A program made the position numbers and the translations under genes. The notes below the pieces were generated by a model. That model was not told the origin of the DNA and searched no databases. It saw nothing but the letters and a program-made list of their open reading frames with translations. Of a stretch of 64,000 nucleotides of DNA, positions 35,217-46,264 are shown in pieces (the stretch's first letter is position 1; each line of letters starts with the position of its first letter). This DNA comes from Phlebotomus papatasi (lineage: Eukaryota > Arthropoda > Insecta > Diptera > Psychodidae), in assembly GCF_024763615.1 (NCBI RefSeq), contig NC_077222.1, forward strand, positions 37,510,001-37,574,000, given 5' to 3'.

Positions 35217-38200
35217 GTGAGAGATGATCAGAATTTTTTCCTCCTACTTTTTATTTGGGGAAGAAAATTGGGATCAGAGAGACTCATGGCAATGTTTAAT
35301 GCAGATTCTACCTTTTGGCGGCAGATCGTGCCTGGCATGGACAGTGCCTTAGATGCTGTCGTTGTTCTCAGCCCCTCGATACAGAACTTAGCTGTTTCTG
35401 TCGCGGCGGGAATATTTACTGCAAGGAGGACTACTGTCGGTGAGTCATTGAACCAAATTATTCGGATTGTGATACAGGTGCAAAATAGTCCAACCCTGGC
35501 GCAATTAAGACACGGGCTCTCGATGGGTACTCTCCAGGTGATGTTTTTTCACACTTTCGCGGGGTGGACAATGCTGTCCAAAACACTTGAGAACCTTCCC
35601 ACATGACCATATACTTATTTATCTTTCCTCGTGCTTATGATATTTCTATCAATATTTATCTTTCACCGGAAAACCTTCCATCAAATGCCATTGAGAGGGT
35701 TTCACTCCACCCTCCTCATACAAAATATCCTAACATCTTTTGTGCCGTTTTTTGCTTCGTTCAACATGTCTTGAAACTTTTCCATTATTGTATCCCCAAA
35801 TGTAAACCCTGGCAGATGGGAAAATCAATAGAGCCTCCCAGAAAAGTTGACGTCCTCTTTCCTTTCTTGGAGGACATATTTTTTCCCCCTTGTACCAATG
35901 GTAAAATTGTGTGCGCGGCGCAATCGTACAAAGGGGGAACCCAAATGCAAGCCATTGTATCATGGGATGGTGCAAGAAATCAAAATTGATTTTGCTCCAT
36001 TCTTCTGACACTTTCTGTCTCACTTGTTCCTCCTCCAGAGAGATTTTCCACTTAAGGAGACAGATAAAGTATTGCCGGCAAATGCAAAGATACCAAGTAC
36101 GTTGTATTACCTTTTTCTGCATAGAGATAGAGAGGAATGAAAAAGCTCTTCTTGTGCTTCCCCAAACGCTATAGGCTTGTTTTCACTTAAGACACCATAT
36201 ATGGATGATTGAGAATTTTCTCGTGCGAGTTGAGATTGAAAGTTCTCTAGCACCTCACCACAATTACTCGAAAAGTGAAATGAGATTTAAACGATAGAAA
36301 GCGCTTAATGAAGTCTTGGCTTTTCAGGAGTGCACAACTCTGATATATTTAACACTTTGTATTTGTCTTTAGACTTTAAGACTTCCCTTTAGCATCAATT
36401 GCCGGAATTGAGGAGGCAATCCTTTGATCATATCGTCTGTTGAAATTAGGAAGTTGTCGGCTATAATTGACTATTATCGTTATATCTATACATTTATACG
36501 TCCATGACTCTATTTCCAAAGGTTTACACATAATGAGTGGTTCAATTAGACTTTGAGTATAGAAATTATGTTTGTTGGTAAGTTAAGACAAAATTTGTTT
36601 TTCTGATTCTTTTGAAAAATGAATTCATATTTGGAAAATGACAGCCTTTGAAACCGTGAACAATTCAGAATATTAAGCCTTCAATAGTACAGATTCTTTT
36701 TTAAAATACTTTTTAAACTATTTTTAGTCCATTTAGATTATTAAGCTTTTTTTATTAATTTCAAAGCCAATTCAACTTAACGATTTTTTTATTATAGTTT
36801 TCTGTGAAGAAAATTTATGAATTTACCTCGATAGTCTTTTTATGGTTTTTAACTTACTTTTAAATTTAGATAATATCTGCGGCTGATATTTTATTTTCTT
36901 TTACTAGAATTGATCTATCATTATTATTTCAATTTATTTTTGATAATAATTGCTTTTGAGCTAGTGTTCTTGGAAACATATTTCAGAGATACAGGGTTCT
37001 TAAGAACTGCATATTTGAGTATTAGTGGTCACTTCCGTCTTAACGCTAGTGACACTTTAAAAAGCCAAACACGAAAATTTTTATGCACTTTCTTAAGGGG
37101 TTACGTGGGTCTCTTAGACTAAAAAAACAGCCTATTACTTTGGCATCTTTTTTAAACATATTAAAAAAATATAATTCGAGCATTTTAACTACATTGTCTG
37201 AAATTTTCGTCTCAAAATTTTAAAAATTCAGCCGTTGGGATCTGATTTTTCGAGATAGTTTTTGGAAAAAATGTATTTTTCGGTGGACAAGATTTCTCAG
37301 AATAAATTCATGTGACGTCAAAAGAACGAAATTTCCTGTTAGCTGATGAGTTAAACTCGAACCTAAACGAAGAATTTTTTTATTTTGTATCAATGTTTTA
37401 CAAGACAAAACGTGGTGTAAAATACGCCGAAAACTGATTTTTTTTTGTAAAAAAATCTGCCAAAAATGCATTAAAAATGTATACCGTTCGAGTACGAGTT
37501 TAACTCATAAGCTAACAGGAAATTTAGTTTTTTGACGTCACATATCAATATACAGTAGACTCTTCGATATCCGGCTGACTGGGGGACAAAATGACATTTA
37601 GGTTTTTTGAATGATCAACGGTTTTTCTATTTTGTGCAGTGTGAATTTATTTTCTGTCTGATAAAGAAAAAGAGAATTTTCTTCATGGTGTGCTTATGTT
37701 TCATTTTTTATCACAATTATGTATTAAAAACTTCGATACAATGTTAATAATACTTTAATTCACTCTGGACAAACTTCATGTTTAGTGAAAATAATTTTGA
37801 ATATATCAACCGCCAGTGTTTGGCAGCTGTCACCCGGATATCGAAGAGTCTACTGTACTCGATATAGATAATATATGATAAATCTTGTCAATCGAAAAGT
37901 ATGTTCTTACAAATTAGCTTTCCGAAAATCGGGTCCCCACGGCGAAATTTTTAAGATTTTTAAATAAAAGTTTCAGAAAATATAGTTTAAATGTTGTGCT
38001 TTTACATGCATAAGAACATAAATTAAAATAAAAATTTATTATTTTGAAAAAAAAAGGTGTTTTCCAGTCGTTTTGGCCCACGTAACCCCTTAACTAAACC
38101 CCTTAGACTAAATATTTTCTCTAATTTTTTGACATAATAAAAATTTATTTGAATTAAGTTTTTAAGCGCATAAGTTTTTCTCAAATTTTCATTAAAAAAA

Positions 38201-41200
38201 AACAGCTGTTGGGACTTTATTTTCGGAGACATTTATGAAAAATAAATACTTTGCGGTAGTCATGATTATTCAGCTCAAAGTAGATTCATCAAATATCAAA
38301 AAACTAAATATTTCCTGATGGCGGATTAGTTAAATTCGTACCTGAATGAAGGAATGACAATTTATTACAAACTCACATAAAAATTTTTATTGATTAATTT
38401 TTGGGGTTTAATAAAGCTTGAAAGTTTAAATACGATAAATTTGATAAATCTATCTCTAAAGAACAATATTTTTATTTAATATTTTATAAAATCAAATTTT
38501 CCAAATGGTTTTGACCATATAAGTTTCTTAATAATGATACATGGAATTCATTTATCTTTCACTACAAGACTTCCTAATTGTTGCAATGCTTCAACATTGT
38601 CTTTAAATCGATGTATTTGATGTGTTTTTTCTGGTTGGGTTCTAAAGTGCATTGAACAAACTACTTTTTAATGGCAAAACACCATTCCAAGAGCATTGTT
38701 TGTTCATCCTCCGAGACACACTTGCCTTTGAATAGCACCGCAAGATACCAATCCGGAAAGAAAAAATCATCAATTCCTTCAGACGCATGGCATGAGGAAG
38801 AGGCCTCGTACTGATTACAAATTGACTCCCTCTAGGATCTTCTCCACAACACGCTGTGCCAAATGCGGCGATGGCCTCAGCTCATCCGAACTGGTGATGC
38901 GAGCCAGAGAGATGGTCTTTCACGTCACCTGCTTCTCTTGCACCCTCTGTGGTGCACCTCTGAGTACTGGAGACACTGCCGCCATCCGTGGTGGTCGGGT
39001 CTTCTGTGGAGAGCATTATGATGTCGACATTCTCCATCTCGAGAGGTAAAACACTTTTGGGGTTTACCTCAGCTCTTGAGGTGATTCTTTTATTTGGGTC
39101 AAGTGACTCATCTTCTATCATATCCTTCAGCAGTGAGCTCAATCTCACCCCATCGCCCCAATTCTACTGTGGGAGTCCTCAGAAGGGCAGACCCAGGAAA
39201 AGGAAACCACCAGCGGTGCAGCCTCAAGAAACTCCTTCGGACAATATTGAGCAACAAACTCCTCTGAGATTGGGTAAGTCATCAATATTGCCTAAGTTTT
39301 TCGCAGCTGTTATCTCTTATAATCGATAAATTTTATGCTATTCCTGAAGAAATATAGAACGAATTGTTTATTGCAAAATTCCACGAACGTATAAAAAAAT
39401 CCTTGAGGAGCAAACATTTTTTTTATCGTTAACACGCAAGATGAGGGCTTATTTTGATGAACACATAAACATCTTCAGTAACTTATCAGGAAATCTCTTT
39501 GCCTTTGAATCCTGGCGCCGTGTGAATTTGATTATACGTGACTTTTTCTCCATGAGATACAAGAGATAAAGTGATGTGCAGGCTCTCATGCTACTTTTTT
39601 ATTGATTTACCACTCATGATTTTTTCAACACTCCTGCCGACGAACAACTCGAAGTAACCCTCATAAGTCTCAGGGATAGCTCTTTTTTGCTACATGGCGT
39701 GGGAATATTTTTCCATGTTTATTATTAGTATTCACCGAACTATGAGGACTTCTCATCAATATCAATGACATGTTTATGAAGATGCTGCGAATTAGAACAA
39801 AAATGTTTTGTTTATTTATTTATAGCATTGGACATTGGCTCTTATAAGGTGCTTAAATACTCTTCCACCCTGTTATTTTGATCAATCAAAAATAAATATA
39901 GAAAATCTCAACAAAAAAATTGTTTATGCGGAATATCCAGAGAATCGTCCATCATTAATTATTTTTTTACCTCTAAAGCAATATTTGTATCTGCGACTGT
40001 AATGCAAAATGAGATCGTTTTGGACCAAAACCCATCTACTTAATTTTTATTCTTCAAAATCGACCAAACGTTACTGCCAACTCATTTTCTTTTTTCGCGC
40101 AATTTTACTTGCAGATCGGCGCTCCCAATTGTTTTTGGTCCTACTGTCCCTTGTACAGTTAAACTTCCATTTCTGACACATATAACCCAAATTTTAGATT
40201 TGACGAGACATATTCATCGTAGGTGTCCTCAAACAAACAAAGTTCCTCAGCATCTTTTATCTCAGGTTTAACATCTCGACATCTTCGTTATTAGATAGTT
40301 TTTGAATTATAATATCTGTAGGTATCGTGGCTGGTTTTATTAAAATATATTCAACCTGTAAAAAACACATTAAAAAAGACTTTTTTAATGTTTAATGTTA
40401 TATTGAACATAACTTAATGAACTAGTGTTTTAAAATATACAAAATGGCAAATTTTTTCTTGATGTGCAATGTATTTACTTATTCTGAAACAAAAAAAAAT
40501 TATTTTGAATGTTCACAAATCATAACGATTTTATCATACACATTTGCTTGAGCTATTTATTGATAAAAAAGAAGACTTAAAACATATTAAATAGGCAAGA
40601 TTTCTCATTAAACATTAAAGAAAATCACATTACTTTTTAAATATAAAATCATAATATTTATGCTTTTAGTCCTTTTAGTCATAAAAATCAAGTTTTGAAT
40701 ACCAAACCTTGCTATTTCATAATAAATAGACCAAAATTTAAATTTTAAGTCATTTAAGGATACAAACTGCAAGGGAAAGTATAATATCAAGATATTAAAT
40801 TAAATCTTAACAACGAGGATTTTAATTTGATGATTTCTAATCTCAAAAAAATATTTTTGAGATTAAAATATATTATGTACTAAATTTGAATTTATTGAGC
40901 TTCTAAAATTGATAATATTTGGGAGAGGGATTGGTGCAGAGGCACTGTACCCTTGAACAGTAAAAAATAAAATTTGTTCAACAAAAAAAATTGCATTAAA
41001 AGTACTTTAAAAACCAACGACATCAACATTCAGGTTCTTGCAAAGAGACAAAGATATCTTAAATTTTCGCTGCAACCTTCTTAACATGCTAAATAGTGCG
41101 AAAAATTTCAAGTTGAATGTCAAACTAATACCCATATAGTTCAATAAATAAAATTCTGAGACAAATTTACTAATAACTATTTCAAAAATCAAATTTAAAA

Positions 41201-44200
41201 CTTGCAAGAACATAAGAACTAAAAGCATTGACATTTGTAGTCGTACTGTATATACAGTGGCGACAAGATAAATAGCACAGTTTCGGACACTATGCTTTGT
41301 TTTTCGAAAAATTAGGCCTTTACTTTAAATGATGAAAGTAATAATAATAAATGAACTTGTATATAAATACATTTTGATTATGAAGAAAAAACCTGAAAGT
41401 TCTATCAAGAAATTTATCACGATCAAAAAATTCTTGAAATGGCACATATTAAGAAGACAATATAAATAGCATACCCTATAAGAAGTGATAGTTTTCGGTT
41501 TCTACTGCAATTAACAACTTACGAATTCTATTATCAAATTAAATTTGGATTAATTAGATTTAGTTAAGTAACTTTTGGAAAAATGAGCACTTGACAACTA
41601 AGGATCATTAAAGAAATCAGGATTTGACACTATTCTAATGTGATTGTATTTCATGTAGTGTGGATATCTACTTAAAACTATCTCAAATTAGTCACATTCG
41701 AGAGATTTATCTTGTGGTCAATCTTTTCTTTTAAATTCAACAGGATTGAGGGCCTTAGACCGTCCTGACCATTCCAGAAAGTCAATTCTGTACTGATTGA
41801 ACTAGTTTTACAAACCCTTGGGCATTGTGTTTGGGATCATTAGCTTGGTTAAAACTTAAAAACCAAAAGCAAATTCTTTACCATGTTGAAGTACATGTCT
41901 TGTCCAAAAATGTCCTTCTAAACAAATTGGTTTACATTGCCTGATATTCCATATACAGACCATTCGCCACTTCGCAAAAAGTAACCCCATATTATAAAAT
42001 TACCACCGCTAACCGCTATTATAAAATTACCACAGTTATGTATCAAGTAAAAAATTCTTGACTTTTGGGACATCTAATATTTTGTTATGGCATATCCTGT
42101 GATATTAAACAGTAATACATCTGTTCAAAGAATATTATTCCAGAATTACAGGTCCTTCTGCATATGCTCTTTAACAAAAATCAAACAACAGGTACAGTTT
42201 CGTTTGGATACTAACTCTGCACGTCTGGCAACACTTCTATACCGGGTATTTTTACATAATTGGCTTCCAGTAATGCCCACATCAGTCACTTTTTCAAATT
42301 ATGTTCAATTTGTTCCTTTATTTTCGGAACGGCGGCAAATAAATTCAATTTTACTATATACGAACAATGGCAGAATCTTCTCTAAAAATCGTAATTCTTT
42401 CTCGAAATTTTCGAGTTTTTGTGTGATTTGTAAGTTTGGTCAAAAAAAAATTATTGAATTTATGGTTATCTTCCTTGAACAATATAATTTACAAAAAAAA
42501 ATCTTAGTTATCCTAAACTCTTTTACCTAAAGCCCATAAATCTGCACCAAAGGCTCTATTTACATGATTTTTCAGTTCTCATAACTTTATTTTTACGAAT
42601 ATTTGTGGCATTAATGCCTATAAATGATCAAAAATACAGAAATATAATGAATTTTAAAATAAAAGTAAATTTCAGGTAATATTTTCAAAGAAAACGAAAG
42701 TGTGCTATTTAAATTTTCCACGCACGATTTATACCTAAACTCATAAAATGACAAAAACACATGGTTCTAAAAGACACAAATATTAAATAATTATCATTTT
42801 TATTTATAATGGGCATTATATTTTCTAAAAAATAAAGTATGATTATGTATAAAGATTGATAATGTATCATGAAACATCAAAATAGGAAAATCGCTGAAGG
42901 TGTGCTATTTATCTTGTCGCCACTGTACATTAGACCTATTTTTGTAAAAATTTAATGATCACACTGCTTTAATAAAATTAAAGAAATTAATTAGCAAGCA
43001 AAATATTTGGGAGAACAAGAAAGTTTCGCACATATACTTATTAAAGAAAAACATGTAATTTTCCCAAACACTCAAAAAACTACTTTTCTTATATTGAAAA
43101 AGGAGTTTCTGTGAGCAAAAAAAAGTCTATCGTATATGCATTTCTCAATTAAAATAGCCTATTCTTGCTCTGAGCGATTAAACAAGGGAGAGTTTGTGCA
43201 GCTTCGTACGGAAAATAATGTCCAAAATTAATTTTTTTTTAACTGACACAAACCGGATCAATTTTATCATTATGTCAAAAAAATCTTTTGTTAGGTTCAT
43301 AATTCCACTTCACAAAATTCCTAGAAATCCTTAAATTTTCCTGTAGAAGAAAATTAAAATTTAGTGGCGATTATTACATATTTACCCTGGTTTGTTCAGC
43401 TGCGTACAAAATTTTGACATTTATGTAGGGGAGACTGGGGCACATGTAACCATTTTCGATAGATGCGAATTTGAGGTGATTTTCCAAGGACACCGTGATT
43501 TTTTGGAAAATTTTTCTTAGCTCATGTTTTACCCTTGGGTATAGGCAATACATCGAGGGTAATGCGGATGCTGGAAAACAATTGAGTTTTCCATAAAAAT
43601 AAAATTTGTGTCACTGTGCATTTTTCTCTTTTCACAAAATACCTGGGGTAGAAGTAACCACTTTCTGGGGAGGATGTAAACACCCTTTTTTCCACCCTTG
43701 AAATTAACTTTGCACCACTTTCGATTATTTTAATTACTTAAGAGATATATAAAGACTGTATATTTTTCAAAAAATCACGACACTTTTTACAAAGAATAAT
43801 TGTGGAGCTCAGACGCAAAATGACACATATCCTATAGCTAAAGCATAGGATATGTGTCATTTTGCCTCTGAGCTCCACAATTAAAATAGCAAAAAACTAA
43901 AAACATGCAAATCAAAGACATTTTTGATGGATTTTCCTCATATTTTGACATCATGTGACTTCTTATTGAACACAACGCCACCAATATTTTTCGTAGTCAA
44001 TAAATTAGACATTTCGCATGAAGGTCAATTTCCCGCTCTTTTACCTAGGGTGGAATAACCGGCTATCGCCATGTTTAGGAAAAAATTAAATTCATTTAAT
44101 CATAACTTTTGAATCCTTGTTACAAGATAAGTCAAATTTGACACAAAGTTACTTAGATGTATTGGCTCTAGATACGTGAAAACAATAATCCTAGAACATA

Positions 44201-46264
44201 ACGCTGGACTACTTAAAAAAAACTGATTTTTATTAATAATGCAAAAATAACCATTTCGTCGCCACTTTTTACCACTTTTCGCCAGTTTTGTAAAATTTGT
44301 AACCACTTCTCGCCACCCACTTGAAAAGAACCACTCTCGGTTATTTTAGGCAATGCTATGAAAAGAATACATTCACCATTTCTCTTTCCTTGTGATCACT
44401 TTATTATTACTCTCTTTAAATCATTTTTCTTCACTTTTATTTGAGAAATCAAATTATGGGGCTTTTGCAGAAAGTAAACAATGCAGATTTGACAATTGAG
44501 AATGTACGAAATGAAGTTAGCGTCGCCTATTGAAAAGATATGGCGACAGGTGGTAAAATCAATTCCAGAATATTACCACTTCTCGCCATGCCTCATTTTT
44601 ATATAAAAATAATATAAAATGAAATATTAATTGACTAAATACAAATTTTATGTATTCCACAAGTGCAATTAAATATTCAATAGACAAATTATTTACCCAA
44701 ATAGGTATTTTTGGCCTGATGAAAATTTGACGACACTTAGTACATTTGGTAAGAGATGTTGGATTCGATGCACTTGCTTAAAATATTGCTCTAAAAAGTG
44801 ATCAAAATCGTGAATCCAAAACGAATAATTATTATTTTTCGATTCTATGCGTAGAAGCAGAAACAATACAAAAAAATTGCGACTCATTTATTTCATAAAT
44901 AGCGAAAAATAGCGATTTCAATGTAAGTGGCGAGAAGTGGGGCACTGGCGAGAACTGGTGATTCCACCCTACTCATTTTGTGAAATTCAAATTGCTTGTT
45001 TACATCTACCCCAAATGCTGTTTTCCGACCAATTATTAATTCTTTTAAAATAATGAGAATCCCAATTTCTCTAGTAAATGCATTAATATAATCCTAAAAG
45101 ATGTAGGAAAGAACTGATATTGCCTCATTTCGATTATTCTACACAATCTTTAACTTCCAGGTGGAAATCCAAATGACCAAAATAATCGAAATATCAACAT
45201 TTTCAGGAAAAATGATTTTTATTTTTAAAGTATTAGGATTATATTGACCAATTCATCTTTGGACATACATCCCCATATGGTATCTATTAATGCTTATGGG
45301 TTTTATTCTCTGGAGTCTTAAAATTAATGAAAAAAATCACAGTGTTTACAACTACCCCTGTTTACTACTACCCCAGTTCCCCCTACGCCTCATAAAAAGC
45401 AAAAAAGACCTAGGCCCCCAAATTTGTCAGGCAATGTGAGGTGTTGGACTAGCTGTTAGAATATATGACCATGTAGAAACCTGCAAAACCTTCCCCTACT
45501 CATAACTTAAAAAAAGTATTTTATTTAAGCTAAAAATTGTATTCTAAAAATAAAATAAAAAATATTCTAAAATAATTGTATTATTTAAATGCAAACTATA
45601 AGTTATCTAACGAGTAAAATTTTCGTTGCAGAGTTGATCTCGTCGGATGTTCAAAGTGGATCCTTAGATCTGTCCTATGATGGAAGTAGTCATTCACCTG
45701 GCTCCGGTGGATGCCTCACACCCCAGACGAGAACGAAACGTATGCGAACTTCCTTTAAACATCACCAATTGCGAACAATGAAATCTTATTTTGCAATCAA
45801 TCAGAATCCGGATGCCAAAGACTTGAAGCAATTGGCCCAGAAAACTGGACTCTCCAAACGTGTTTTGCAAGTAAATTTTCTCTCCCTTGCCATCTTTCTC
45901 CAAGTGCTTATGCCATCTTTGCCATCGTGCTTCCCTTTTTGGTTTTCTTTTGTGACTTCTTCTCTTTTTTTGTTTTGGCCACTGGCAAGACACCGAATTT
46001 CACGTGAGATTTCATTGTGAATTTCACTCATGTTGGCGTCAATTGCAGGTTTGGTTTCAAAATGCGAGAGCCAAGTGGAGAAGAAATCTGATGAGGCAAG
46101 AAACACAGCCACCGATTCAAGGATCAGGGAAAGGTTCATCGACCATGACGGGACTAACGGTCCCCGGAAATACTCAAGGAGGCACAGGGGAGGGAAATCC
46201 AACCTCAGCTTCATCCCATGCCCTCGATGAGATGCACCAAATGACTTTTGCCGAACTCTACTGA
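35137..46264 (+). CDS. ap: LIM-homeodomain transcription factor, apterous/Lhx2/9 group (probable apB), six exons
   Basis: Joining 35137-35216, 35305-35439, 38836-39045, 39131-39273, 45632-45870 and 46049-46264 gives 1023 nt in one open frame, 340 residues plus stop; every junction is GT-AG. LIM1 is residues 17-69 (ligands C17 C20 H38 C41, C44 C47 C66 D69). LIM2 is 79-132 (C79 C82 H101 C104, C107 C110 C129 H132). A basic KGRPRKRK linker lies at 160-167 and the homeodomain at 224-283, starting TKRMRTSFKHHQ, with W48, Q50, N51 and R53. LIM domains bind the cofactor Ldb/Chip and the homeodomain binds TAAT-type DNA in the nucleus. The linker and homeodomain are diagnostic of apterous/Lhx2/9. RRNLMRQE after the homeodomain is nearer Lhx2/9 (RRNLLRQE) than Drosophila Ap as I recall it, hence apB. 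The start is the first ATG after an in-frame TAA at 35080; an upstream noncoding or short coding exon cannot be excluded. Introns are 88, 3396, 85, 6358 and 178 bases. Confidence 0.9.
35305..35439 (+). CDS. ap: apB-like gene, coding exon 2 (rest of LIM1)
   Basis: The acceptor TTTAATGCAG is followed by residues 27-71, including FYLLAADRAWHGQCLRCCRC and GGNIYCKEDYC. This completes the two zinc knuckles of LIM1. It ends in phase 2 (TGT CG) at donor GTGAGT, directly after the CKEDY motif. C45, C57, C59 and C71 are cysteines beyond the seven Cys/His ligands plus aspartate. Confidence 0.9.
37093..38093. mobile_element. 1-kb fold-back element in apB intron 3
   Basis: TTAAGGGGTTACGTGGG at the left and CCCACGTAACCCCTTAA at the right are perfect inverted ends. 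Inner palindromic arms (TTTCCTGTTAGCTGATGAG and CTCATAAGCTAACAGGAAAT) flank the centre; the pogo-type MITE 37551-37857 is nested at its TA. Diverged copies of its interior continue at 38094-38340. Confidence 0.8.
37551..37857. mobile_element. pogo/Tigger-type MITE (CAGTAGACTCTTCGATATCC), apB intron 3
   Basis: 307 bp counting TA. CAGTAGACTCTTCGATATCC mirrored at the right. The following words GACAAAATGACA and TTTTTTGAATGATCAACGG are shared with 59746-60070. It lies inside the 37093-38093 fold-back. Confidence 0.85.
38836..39045 (+). CDS. ap: apB-like gene, coding exon 3 (LIM2)
   Basis: The acceptor CCCTCTAG precedes residues 72-141. All eight LIM2 ligands lie in this exon, around RCAKCGDGLSSSELVMRARE and VFHVTCFSCTLC, and it closes with VFCGEH. 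The open frame runs on 5' of the acceptor to 38792, but those residues (MRKRPRTDYKL) do not match a LIM linker, whereas splicing at 38836 joins YCR to IFSTTRC as in other members. Confidence 0.92.
39131..39273 (+). CDS. ap: apB-like gene, coding exon 4 (linker with GRPRKRK)
   Basis: Encodes the linker between LIM2 and the homeodomain, including QFYCGSPQKGRPRKRKPP; the basic patch is shared by apterous and Lhx2/9 and probably acts in nuclear import. The 85-base intron before it ends TTCAGCAG, a tandem NAGNAG acceptor, so the exon can start at 39131 or 39134 with one serine gained or lost. It ends in phase 1 at donor GTAAGT. Confidence 0.88.
41255..42925 (-). pseudogene. Decayed Tc1-like transposon in apB intron 5
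   Basis: Perfect 25-base terminal repeats (CAGTGGCGACAAGATAAA then TAGCACA) with TA on each side enclose 1671 bp, the usual Tc1 size. On the - strand, transposase fragments survive: QANDPKHNAQGFVK (about 41847-41806), corresponding to QxDNDPKHTA with the second catalytic Asp, and, in another frame, FLEWSGRSKALNPVE (about 41780-41736), corresponding to the WPxQSPDLNPIE motif with the third catalytic residue. Stops separate them, so the enzyme is inactive. The terminal repeats are better kept than the gene, which fits mobilisation in trans until recently. Confidence 0.85.
43802..43878. mobile_element. 77-bp near-perfect palindrome inserted in family F
   Basis: GTGGAGCTCAGACGCAAAAT and its reverse complement (one mismatch) pair over about 35 bases with a loop of about 6. 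In the intact family-F copy this site is an uninterrupted AATAATTAAAATAG, so the hairpin is an insertion; AATT flanks it on both sides. Confidence 0.8.
44046..44971. mobile_element. Family-G element (TAGGGTGGAAT ends) nested in family F
   Basis: The ends TAGGGTGGAATAACCGG and CTGGTGATTCCACCCTA are inverted. The empty site in the intact family-F copy is a single TA, so this is a TA-target insertion. The arms are full of the word GGCGA(G)AAGTGG or its complement (CCACTTCTCGCC), which look like transposase-binding repeats. Confidence 0.85.
45632..45870 (+). CDS. ap: apB-like gene, coding exon 5 (linker and homeodomain helices 1-2)
   Basis: The acceptor TTCGTTGCAG follows the 6.4 kb intron. The exon encodes a Ser/Gly-rich linker and homeodomain positions 1-46, ending LSKRVLQ, in phase 0 at donor GTAAAT. 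The homeodomain intron between positions 46 and 47 is a site commonly used in LIM and other homeobox genes. Confidence 0.93.
46049..46264 (+). CDS. ap: apB-like gene, coding exon 6 (recognition helix and C-terminus)
   Basis: The acceptor TCAATTGCAG opens the exon. It starts VWFQNARAKWRRNLMRQE, the DNA-recognition helix, and continues with a Gly/Ser/Thr-rich tail to the C-terminal MHQMTFAELY and TGA at 46262. The last residues are a hydrophobic/acidic tail comparable in position to TTLTNLF of Lhx2/9. The nearest clear polyadenylation signal downstream is AATAAA near 47089. Confidence 0.93.
   Translation, partial: VWFQNARAKWRRNLMRQETQPPIQGSGKGSSTMTGLTVPGNTQGGTGEGNPTSASSHALDEMHQMTFAELY

Larger units (their letters stand above)
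35440..38835 (+). other. apB intron between LIM1 and LIM2
   Basis: 3396 bases. The first 800 are relatively complex and contain 87-130-codon frames on both strands without motifs, perhaps intronic regulatory DNA. The rest is AT-rich and holds the 37093-38093 fold-back. Confidence 0.5.
43426..45385. mobile_element. Family-F TIR element in apB intron 5, with two nested insertions
   Basis: Reverse orientation copy of 4218-5175, from TAGGGGAGACTGGGGCAC to CCCCAGTTCCCCCTA. Aligned to the intact copy, it carries a 77-bp hairpin (43802-43878) and a 926-bp element (44046-44971). Confidence 0.88.
39274..45631 (+). other. apB intron before the homeodomain exon, filled by transposons
   Basis: 6358 bases. 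The Tc1 relic and the nested family-F element account for more than half. 39340-39800 is more complex (CTTTGAATCCTGGCGCCGTG) and could be regulatory; the remainder is AT-rich. Confidence 0.5.

Noticed and set aside
35737..35790. Alternative coding start by homology to long Ap N-termini
   Set aside because: No upstream exon encoding the long Ser-rich N-terminus of Drosophila Ap could be recognised anywhere in 20-35 kb.
35603..36122. Frames of 128-130 codons on both strands after apB exon 2
   Set aside because: They lie in the intron, have no motif and overlap each other antisense.
38792..38835. 5' extension of the LIM2 frame (MRKRPRTDYKL)
   Set aside because: The acceptor at 38835 gives the family-like join YCR-IFSTTRC in phase; the extension resembles no LIM protein.
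42087..42530. 147-codon + strand frame inside the Tc1 relic
   Set aside because: The transposase remains are on the opposite strand, so this is an antisense shadow.
45801..46214. 137-codon - strand frame
   Set aside because: Antisense to the homeodomain exons of the apB-like gene.
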